The notes under the pieces are model-generated. The model saw only the letters and a program-made list of their open reading frames with translations. It searched no databases and had not been told where the DNA came from. A stretch of DNA of 64,000 nt, from contig NC_069083.1 in the NCBI RefSeq assembly GCF_947172395.1, forward strand, positions 11,440,501 through 11,504,500. Direction: 5' to 3'. Position numbers and translations under genes: made by a program. This DNA comes from Bicyclus anynana. Its lineage: Eukaryota > Arthropoda > Insecta > Lepidoptera > Nymphalidae. This document shows, in pieces, positions 55,803-64,000 of this stretch; within the stretch, counting starts at the first letter, position 1; each line of letters opens with the position of its first letter.

Positions 55803-55973
55803 CATAGAGTCTTATTACACTATCGACTTCACCAAGAGAGTTTTTCGCAACGCATCTGTATCCACCAACGTCAGCCGAGGACAGTTTACGTACCGTCAGC
55901 GCCATACGACTCTCAAACGAGCTGATCACCGTGTTCACCACCTCATACTTGTTCGATGATATCACCATCTCGT
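55803..55973 (-). CDS. Internal exon of a DIP-like (Dpr-interacting protein) Ig-superfamily gene: second half of an Ig domain
   Basis: Seen: an open exon flanked by an acceptor (TTTACAG, AG at 55974-55975) and a strong donor (GTAAGT, 55797-55802) on the minus strand. It carries two bases of a split codon, 56 full codons and one trailing base. The peptide starts EMVISSNKYEV and contains MALTVRKL, then the Ig F-strand signature D-V-G-G-Y-R-C (Asp34, Tyr38, Cys40 of the exon), then VAKNSLGEVDSVIRLY. Family knowledge: Asp-x-Gly-x-Tyr-x-Cys followed by KNSLGE and an I-x-LY ending is typical of the third, membrane-proximal Ig domain of DIP/lachesin-type neuronal adhesion proteins, which bind Dpr partners at the cell surface and contribute to synaptic partner choice. 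The preceding exon, with the other domain cysteine, is not seen and must lie at higher coordinates. Which DIP paralogue this is cannot be decided from 56 residues; a lachesin-like relative is the main alternative. Confidence 0.87.
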
Positions 55974-56930
55974 CTGTAAAGAAAACCTTTTTACACTTTT
56001 GCGTCTAATTCTAAAGAATCCGCATGGCATCGTCGTAGCAAATATTTATCGACGAAAGATAGGTAAATAATGTAGTCCCTTAATTTTAACAGCGTACAAA
56101 GAGCAAATAAAAAAGTATTGAGTCAAAATTTTTCATATCTCAACTGAGAAGCCTAGTAGTTGTAAAAACAAACTGAATTATTTTCAAGTTGGCGAAAAAT
56201 GCTCATAGGAAATCTTGGTCAAGAATTTGAAGTTAAGTTTTCCCAAACCTAAGCTAATTAACTTTCAGCCTTTATATTCAGCCATATAAAAAATCCTTGA
56301 TATTCAGTTGTGGTCTAATCCAAAATTGACTATTCGTATTATGGCATTTTAAAACGTTCAGGAAATATTGTAAGATACTTCTTATTCAGAACAGTGTTGT
56401 TCCCGAGGGATAAAAACGTTTGCATTCGGACAATGCCGTGGACAGTAGCTAATTAATAAAAGCTTTATTTGTGTATACATAATACATATGCATGAAAATT
56501 TTGTACACAATTTTTGTACACAAATGATCATTGTGTATAAAATGATTTTCGTTTTGTTACTTCTTTTATTGTAAACAGTTTTCCACTTGAAGCCTCAAAA
56601 GTGTCACTGTAATGCCCTCATATCCCGACGTCTGTTCAACAAATTGCCGTCGAGTCCAGGTAAGCTCTACTGTATTGTTCGCTAGCGATAAAGTGAACAC
56701 CTTTCTTTAACAAAATATACATAAAAAGAGTATTAAACTTAACATTTTTAGATTGTTTTATGTTGCCAAATTTTATATGTACCAATATGTCGTATATAGT
56801 AATCATAATAACAGCATATTCACACCTACGAAAATTGTTTAATTTTGAGCTCAGTTAAATCTTTTGTATTAAAATATTTCGTATTGTTGTATTATTTTAT
56901 TATTGGATCTGTTTTTGGTAATGGTGTTTA
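55974..56930 (-). other. Presumed upstream intron of the DIP-like gene, no recognised exon
   Basis: AT-rich sequence upstream of the Ig exon. A short stretch at 56579-56659 is flanked by a good plus-strand acceptor-like tract and AG|GTAAGC, with one open frame, but its peptide is not recognised and it lies on the strand opposite to the gene. Nothing else is supported. Confidence 0.4.
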
Positions 56931-56934
56931 ACAA

Positions 56935-57228
56935 GCAAGCAAAAAGTAGCCTATGTGTTAATCCAGGCTATATTATATCTCATTACCAAATTTTAGCCAG
57001 AGTAACAAACATTTATATCATCAAAATCATCAGTTTTCGTAAATCTCGAGAATCCAACGATTGTTTCGGGATAAAAGGGGCCTATGTGTTAATCCAGAGT
57101 AAAGCCTATTTCCATTCCAAACTTCAGCCAAATCGCTTCAGTAGTTAAAGATTAACAAACATCCAAACAAACACACATCCAAACATCCATACAAACTTGT
57201 GCGTTTACAATATTAGTAGGATAAACAG
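56935..57228 (+). repeat. CTAGCGGACGCC-type repeat (family T3), with an internally duplicated segment
   Basis: AGTAGCCTATGTGTTAATCC at 56945 and GGGCCTATGTGTTAATCCAG at 57079, then AATCGCTTCAGTAGTTAAAG, AAACATCC repeats and ACAATATTAGTAGGATA. Confidence 0.75.
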
Positions 57229-58024
57229 ACATGCGGTTTATGAGTTATTTAACCGAGATAAAAGAAAAAATCTTCAACAGATTTGGTACCCTTTTAATAA
57301 TTTCACCAACTCGACATCATGACTCTGGTAATTCCAAATGAAATTTCCTAAGTCAACTAAGCAATACATATTAAAATGTATAAGCACTCGAACTGAAAAC
57401 TTATTTGAAAAGGAACCGATAAGAACAAGAATGTCTTGTCTAATCTTAATTTCGATCGAAACTTCGGTTTGTTTACCCAACTGTTCGCTTTTACGACGTG
57501 CAAGTTGGCCTTCGAGGAAAATTGCTTAACAAACCCGTGCCTCCGTTTCGTTATAACAAGAAATTTCATCTCAATTAATGTCTAAAATAACATTGTAACA
57601 CTCTTAATTACGCTCGAGTGGGGGCTGCTTAATTAACACTTACATGTCAGCGACCCTAACATAGATTGATGACAAACGAAAATGACAACCTTGTATCGTT
57701 CGCCCTTTGCTCGAGCGAAAGCGCCAGTCACTCGGCGCGAGTTCACGAGCAAACAAAGGATTGATCGACGTCACAGTATTATAAACCCAACCATTACCAT
57801 CGCAAACACAGCGCTTTAATGCGCTTTCGTGATTAACTTAATTTCTTACGCAATACATTTTTTTCATTCTTTTGTTTTCTACTATGCCAGCGACTACTGC
57901 ATGAAAAATAATATTAAATTATACGTATGGCTTTCCTTTTGAATCACTGTATCTATTGATGAGTATCGCTTTAAAGTTCATTGCGTATTTTAATTAGAAT
58001 TTTGATTTTTATAAATATTTAGAT
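57229..58024. other. Unique DNA with a GC-richer block
   Basis: 57680-57840 (CGCTCGAGCGAAAGCGCC-like wording, TCACTCGGCGCGAGTTCACG, ACAGCGCTTTAATGCGCTTT) is less AT-rich than its flanks and unrepeated here; it could be an intronic regulatory block of the DIP-like gene. Confidence 0.25.
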
Positions 58025-58230
58025 ACTAGCTGATGATGCGCGGTTTCACCCGCGTGGTTCCCGTTCAACATTCGTCCCGAACAAGATATAGCCTATAGCC
58101 TTCCTCGATAAATAAGCTATCTAACACTGAAAGAATTTTTCAAATCGGACCAGTAGTTCCTAAGATTAGCGCGTTCTATCAAACAAACAAGCAAACAAAC
58201 TCTTCAGATTTATAATATTAGTATAGATTA
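58025..58230 (+). repeat. Repeat family T, well preserved sense copy
   Basis: CTAGCTGATGATGCGCGGTT, CAAATCGGACCAGTAGTTCC, AAACAAGCAAACAAACTC and ATAATATTAGTATAGATTA. Confidence 0.8.
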
Positions 58231-59555
58231 GAAGAAAAGATGGGCTATTGAAAAACAGCAGACCATTAAAAACGGTACAATCAAAATTCGTATAACCAAC
58301 GTTTAAATTATTCATAATATCAGTTAGTTTTATTTTTTTTTATTTGAAACTTTCTATTAGGTTGACCAGCGTGACTTTTAATATTATGTACAATGTAAAT
58401 ACATTTCATACTCTGAATCACGACATTATAAAAGGAAAATATAACACTTGGAGTTGAAATTTCCAAAAATCGTTTATGATTATGGTGACAACAGTAAGTA
58501 TACCTACTCCGCGCCATAACAAGTCATGGGGCTCATTGCCATTTGGTAATGGCGGTCTTATTGTCATTTGCGTAAGGCGCTGTCAATTTTAGTGGAGGTT
58601 TTAGCCGCAGGACTTCTTACGTGGCGCGGAGCCTATAACAACATTCAAGTAAACTTACTGACTCTGTCTGACTGATGACTAACCATAAACTATACACAAT
58701 TTTCGATAATTATGTTTTGTTACTATTTATTGTACCCGTTCCTTATTCAATGCTACTGCAAGCTATCACTCAACAACGTGACAACAAACCTCATCAAGGC
58801 GTTTTTACGGATGCTTTAAAATGTACAAAGCCTACACTTTGTCGCGTTCTCTGCAAAACATTGTCGCTCGTTAGAGTCATAACCGCCTCAATGGCCGGTG
58901 CTTACCTCGCGCCTTACGCCTCCCACCTACATGCCTATTTGCTACCTAATGTATTTCAACCTCAATATTTTTATGCATGTTATGTTCCTTGTTAACTTCT
59001 TCATGGTACTGATACGATAATTTAGATAATAAAATTGTGATGTTATTACTACCAATGATACTGAGTAGTCACATCAAAATCTCCCTTTAACTTTAGCATT
59101 AGTTTGCGCTAATAAATGGAAAATACAACGTAATTTTTCTCTTGGAAAATCAAGTTATGTAGAAGTAATCAGTCTTGTAACACATAAATCATACAGTTAT
59201 ATTAAGTCAGTTAACGAGTTTACAAATGCAAAAAATATAATATTAATGAATCGCAAACTGGATGTGAAATGTTATTTAACAATTATATTAAAAATGTTGG
59301 CTAGTCATTTGACACTAAATAATCATTTGAAATAACTTGTTTATAAATTGATGACAGTAAAATAATATGCGTATATAAATTACTTATAGTTTAACTTTTA
59401 ACCTTTTGAATAACATTTTATATAAAAAACAATACATAATTTTAAATATATTATAAAGTTGTAGTACGAGTAAATACATGGGTATAATACCTTAATTTTT
59501 AATTTTGTTTGTAGATAAAAAATCCACATCGACATTAACTTTAAAGCCCTGGAGT
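58231..59555. other. AT-rich DNA with one unexplained plus-strand frame
   Basis: The frame 58675-58995 (106 codons from ATG) reads MTNHKLYTIFDNYVLLLFIV, later KCTKPTLCRVLCKTLSLVR and AGAYLAPYASHLHAYLLPN. It has a hydrophobic N-terminal stretch that could pass for a signal peptide and several Cys, but no recognised family. It is on the strand opposite to the DIP-like gene. Confidence 0.25.
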
Positions 59556-59559
59556 TTAC

Positions 59560-59605
59560 GTACCGTACATACCGTACGTACCGTACGTACCGTAATATAC
59601 GAGCT
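59560..59605. repeat. Short tandem repeat of GTACCGTAC
   Basis: TACGTACCGTACATACCGTA then CGTACCGTACGTACCGTA; self-complementary words, so it can fold. Confidence 0.8.
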
Positions 59606-61234
59606 AAACGTAACTGTATCTTAGCACAGTATGAAATAATGTTTCGTCCGATCCGGTTCGGTCAATTCTTTTAAACTAAGTACGCAACGGATTTTAAAGA
59701 TAAGGTGTCGATGTTAAACACTTATATACGTAAGTCATAAGTGCTAATATGCTAAAGTAGTTCTTCTCTAATAGAATGCAGACATTTTATAATACGAACG
59801 TGTAGTTTACGAAAATCTATAAAAATAGTTTAGATGTTTTACAAAGCCTTCATTTCAAAAATTCCATCACACTCCACGGTTTATGAGTGACACAGTGGCT
59901 CGTTGGAGTCGTAACAGTTTCAATGACTGACATTTTTATCCGTTTTACTAGTAGTATAATATAATTTATTTTTGACCGATTTCAAAACATAAGGTGTTCT
60001 CTCTATCTTTAAAAATATGATGTATGTAACATATTTCGATATTTTGCTCTAAACGTATCCCATTGACGTGGAAGTAAGAGACAATTTTGCAACAAATATT
60101 TTTGAATAGGCTAAAGAACTTACGATACTTTAAAAAAAATAACAATTTATTTATTATTTATGATTTCAAAGAATAACCGCAACAATTAAAAAATTAGATA
60201 CAGCCAATGATTTCCGTCTTTATTGATGATTCCGCCAAATATTATCTTGAATATCATTTGCGCTGTAGCAGTTTTAATTTACAAGTTTTCTAAAATCTCG
60301 TAATAAACCCTTGACCTTGATAATGCTTCAGCGAATAACAGATATACATTTAAGACTCTATGGTAAGGTCAAAGACTAGAGATCACAGTAAAAAATATTG
60401 TACCTTCTTTTCAACGCCTGGTAAATTGTATGCTGTTAAAATAACGCGTCACACTTGACCGGCGACAAGCCCGAGGGACACCGATTCAGCTTTAACCTTT
60501 TTATATTAAAGTACTGTCATTTTACATTGTCAGCAAAATAAAAGCAAAGGTCCTGTTTTTAGCTCTGTGGCGAAAAAACGTTCAGTTTTCTATCTTTAAC
60601 TGTCACGCACTATAGTAATAGTAATAGTTTGTGCAGGTTCGTATGTACGACTTAGGGATCATGAGTTCCTGGATCTCTCTCAAAAAAGATAAAAAATAAT
60701 TAGTTTATTGGAATCATCCAGCAATGTTATTAAATTACATAAAAGTTAAAAAATAGTAACACAGGAAAATAATATAATTAATGATGTAATAGCTAAACTT
60801 AAAATCACGAGACGCTCCTAAGCTCGCTCTACATTGAAAATTAACCCGTAAATTTCAGGCGACAACTGCTGAGTAGAGAACTTTCCAAACCGCCGACGGC
60901 TATAAGGGGAAGAAATACGAAGTAACAGCTAGAATCCCTCTAGCTCATTACAGCTGGTTCTCTCACTAAGTGAATTGAGCACTTTCTATTGAGCACAAGT
61001 GATTTAATGCTCAAAACTGACTTTTGACGCGATAAGTTCTACCCCGCTGGTCTATTTAATATTTTGGTTTTTATTAAGTATTAAAATAGACATCAAATTC
61101 TATTAACAAACAACAAACTACTGTGTGATATCCACCAATTAGCAGCGGATGATGTTTTGACGTGACAACGTCTTATAATTCGATGGAGCCGGCTGCACAC
61201 TCGAAAAAGATGACGTCATGCGTCGTTCCCTCGC
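59606..61234. other. AT-rich presumed intron, no exon seen
   Basis: No repeat with a second copy in the window, and no Ig-type exon was recognised on the minus strand. Confidence 0.35.
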
Positions 61235-61480
61235 TCTAAGGTTGCCAACTTTTTTTACCCGACTGCTAGAAGGGTTATGTTTTTCGCGTGTATCTTGTAT
61301 GTATGTATGTATGTATGTATGTTTGTATGTATGTATGTAATATTCTTTATTACCTCATATCTTCCAAACCACTGAACGGATTTACGTAATTAGGATATCG
61401 TTAAATATGTCTCAATAACTATAAATATAAGAAATTGTAATGTTGGCATGAATTGTAAATTATAATATTGTATGAATTTT
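61235..61480. repeat. Dispersed repeat with TATG microsatellite
   Basis: GGTTGCCAACTTTTTTTACC start, then GTATGTATGTATGTATG units at about 61296-61340, then CCAAACCACTGAACGGATTT and AATTAGGATATCG. Confidence 0.55.
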
Positions 61481-62984
61481 TCAAAAGAGCAACTGTTGGG
61501 TTTCTTCTCAACAAAACCTGCCTTTCGAACCGGTGGAAGAATCTTTACAAATAGTCAACTGTCGTATCAAAAGTGCTTGTAAACTGAGCCTACTTGGAAT
61601 AAACTAATTTTGAATTTTGAGTATTTTCTCATTTACGAAGTCCGTTTTCTTCGATAAACAATTTCTCGCTCTCAGCTTCTCTCGAAATATGGCAATAAAT
61701 CAATAAAACGCAGCTAACTCTGTAATAAGTGTTCCGAATATTGTTTTAATAAATGCAGTAAAGCACAAGCGTTGTTTTTGGTCATATTTCTTGAATACGT
61801 AATGCTTAGTGCGATTTCGGAAGGCAAACTGTATGTGCATACATTTCCTTGACATATTATTCCTTGTTATAAGACCGGCACCAAATATATGGAGTGTATA
61901 TACATTTATGTATATTGTATATACAAAGATTTCACATATAGGCGTCATTTCACCTGTCTGTCTTATGGACACCCTGTATATTAGCTTTAGGTAGTCAATA
62001 CCAAGTAGGTCGTTTTTATATTATTTTAAAATAAATATTTTTTTCATTTTTATAAATATAACTTTCAAAATAAAATAATATAAAAACTTACAACCTTATA
62101 TTTTTACCCTTCATTATTATTTTCACGATATTATGTTCTGTTCCTAGCTCCAATATATTATGAGTATACACCAAAATTTGTATAAATGGGTTCAGCGTTT
62201 TAGCCATGGTAACAAACATACAGACATATTCGCATGGAAACCGAACACAAGCAGAAAATGTATTATTTTATTACGCAACTTTAGCTGGTTTATTTTACGC
62301 TCGAATAGCTGCTAATGGATTTTTCACTGGATATCACGCGCGGTTTTATTATGATTCTACAGTGGTAAACCTCGGTTACTCGTGTTATTGAATGATATTC
62401 CTTTATCTATTTCAGGATTACGGACTGGAGTATTCGTGACTGTGGCGTAAAATGACAATAGGACCTCGTGATCCCAAATATAGGCTTACCACTGGATCGA
62501 CGAATACAATATAAAATACTGTATCTACTAATTCTGTACAAAGAAGATATTTTGAAAATTCCTCTTCTTAGCTATTAAATAGGATAGTACGCGTTTGTTT
62601 AAGTTATTTGCAAATCAATTAACTAAAAAAAATGTAAAACATGTATTGTGAAGTATTATGTGGAAATTATATGACGGTCAATTTAATATGAAAATTTCTT
62701 GAAAAGTGTTAGGAAGCGTCTATCATATCTTGTGCACGTGCAGTCGTATGAATAAAATATTAACTCATCAGCCGACGAGGAATATTTTCGATCTATGAAA
62801 TTTACATCTTTCTCACTTGGTATGAACAAAAATGTATAAGTATACATATAATTTCTGAAATGATTAAAACGCATGTTTATACATCAATTTATTCATTTAG
62901 AAGAGCTACGATGTGTGATTGACATAACTACATACATACATACCTACACACAAACACCTTGAACTTATAATACCTTTCTTGTCC
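61481..62984. other. AT-rich presumed intron, no exon seen
   Basis: GGACACCCTGTATATTAGC at 61967 is an end of the TACAGGGTGTCC type. Other short frames here have no family features. Confidence 0.35.
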
Positions 62985-63282
62985 ATCGCCAGTGGATATG
63001 ACCTCTGCCTCCAATTCCGGAGGGTGTGGGTTCGAATCCGGTCCAGGGCATGCACCTCCAGCTTTTTAGTTGTGTGTAAATTAAATATCACGTGTCTCAA
63101 ACGGTGAAGGAAAACATCGTGAGGAAACCTGCACGCCAGAGAATTTCTTAATTCTCTGCGTGTGTGAAGTCTGCCAATCCGCATTGGCCCAGCGTGGTGG
63201 ACTATTGGCCTCATTCTGAGAGGAGTCTCGAGCTCAGCAGTGAGCCGTATATGGGTTGATAACGACGACGACGACGACGACA
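62985..63282 (+). repeat. SINE family A with ACG tail
   Basis: CCAGTGGATATGACCTCTGC, GGTTCGAATCCGG, CACGTGTCTCAAACGGTGAAG and a GACGACGACGACGACGAC tail (63264-63282) in place of the usual GAT. The minus frame 62906-63295 is its antisense. Confidence 0.9.
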
Positions 63283-63730
63283 TCGATATTAGCATACGCT
63301 CAATTAAGAGGAATTAGCCTTCGCTCTTATTATGAATGGTATGGTTACTAATTCAGAAACTCTTATATATGTTTGTCTATTCAGCCTTCATACATCAAAC
63401 AACTCGACTCAACTAATGCAGCGTGATCAGACCGATAATCTGCTATTCAAACATATCAACACTTGAATGTTAAATGACATAGCTGAAGTGCAAGCAAACT
63501 AAACTTTAGTTGGCAGATCAAACATTCCGCGCGAGTTGAGACTGTAGTCAGGCTTTTGATTTGCCAAGTTGCCGCCTAAGTAACTGGACCGACTAACACT
63601 ATCGTGGCACCATCGACATCGTTTACATAGTTACTTATTGTGTGAGACTTTCATCGATATTTAATTATACAAATGTTTGTATAGTTACGAGTACCTACAT
63701 GATTACTTACAGCTCTAGATAAATAGTAAG

Positions 63731-63800
63731 TACTAGCGGACGTCCGCGACTTCTTCCGCGTGGAAATCAATGTAAACTTTCAAGCCATATTTCACCACTT
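63731..63800 (+). repeat. CTAGCGGACGCC-type repeat (family T3), 5' part
   Basis: ACTAGCGGACGTCCGCGACT, TCTTCCGCGTGGAAATC, then AACTTTCAAGCCATATTTCA; a related phrase (TACAAACTTTCAACCCC) follows at 63971 beyond the hairpin. Confidence 0.7.
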
Positions 63801-63820
63801 TATGTCCATAAATCATAAAT

Positions 63821-63918
63821 CATAAAAAAAATACGAAATATAATGTGATTCAAAAATTTTATAATGCTGATTGCATTATAAAATTTTTGAATCACATTAT
63901 ATTTCGTATTTTTTTATG
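63821..63918. repeat. Near-perfect hairpin, about 46-bp arms, inside a T3 repeat
   Basis: Arm ATACGAAATATAATGTGATT plus CAAAAATTTTATAATGC (to 63867) and its reverse complement from 63873; 5-nt loop; one indel in the A/T run. Confidence 0.88.
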
Positions 63919-64000
63919 ACTTATGAACAAATTTTTAAAACTCTAACTCTAAAAATGAAGAACTTTCCATACAAACTTTCAACCCCTATTTGACCCCTTT

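Noticed and set aside
56579..56659. Plus-strand mini-exon with a T-rich acceptor and AG|GTAAGC; minus strand gives WTRRQFVEQTSGYEG, briefly suspected as an Ig segment
   Set aside because: Neither strand gives a recognised domain; the minus frame lacks Ig landmarks and the plus frame opposes the gene.
58675..58995. 106-codon plus-strand frame with an ATG and hydrophobic start
   Set aside because: No recognised family, no promoter or splice context, and it lies in the presumed DIP-like intron on the other strand. Worth a database search only.

Overview
The window looks like nuclear DNA of a moth or butterfly (Lepidoptera). It is AT-rich, intron or intergenic in character, and packed with short dispersed repeats of kinds familiar from lepidopteran genomes: tRNA-derived SINEs, 3' ends of RTE-like LINEs with GAT-type tails, a widespread repeat beginning CTAGCGGACGCCCGCGACTTC, and small elements with inverted ends. 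There are no prokaryotic signatures. The assignment rests on recognition of these repeat types and of one gene family. No database search was possible.

Only one protein-coding gene is well supported. It lies on the minus strand at about 54.2-56.0 kb and is the 3' end of a Dpr-interacting-protein (DIP)-like cell-surface immunoglobulin gene. One exon (55803-55973) encodes the second half of an Ig domain with the D-x-G-x-Y-x-C signature and the NSLGE motif. A second exon (54240-54625) continues in phase into a glycosylation-rich acidic stalk and a hydrophobic C-terminus, as expected for a GPI-anchored protein. The splice sites match in position and phase, and the codon rebuilt across the junction is Glu. 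The earlier exons are not visible in the window and probably lie beyond its right edge, so about 8 kb at the right (55974-64000) is probably intron of this gene.

The other 54 kb is intergenic or intronic DNA dominated by repeats. Region by region: 0-14 kb holds several SINE families and dispersed repeat fragments; 15 kb has a CpG-rich unique block that could be a promoter; 18-26 kb has LINE 3' ends, a 64-bp-arm perfect hairpin, a GC-rich inverted-repeat element and a palindrome; 30-34 kb has tandem SINEs, a 266-bp tandem duplication broken by an insertion, and two LINE coding fragments; 36-41 kb has a three-copy minisatellite, a terminal-inverted-repeat element with a second copy at 50.7 kb, and a head-to-head SINE pair; 44.5 kb has an exact 107-bp-period GC-rich tandem repeat; 47-51 kb has LINE 3' ends, one joined to a 5S rRNA-like fragment. 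Most open frames of 60-130 codons here are chance or repeat-derived. A few unexplained ones are described with low confidence.
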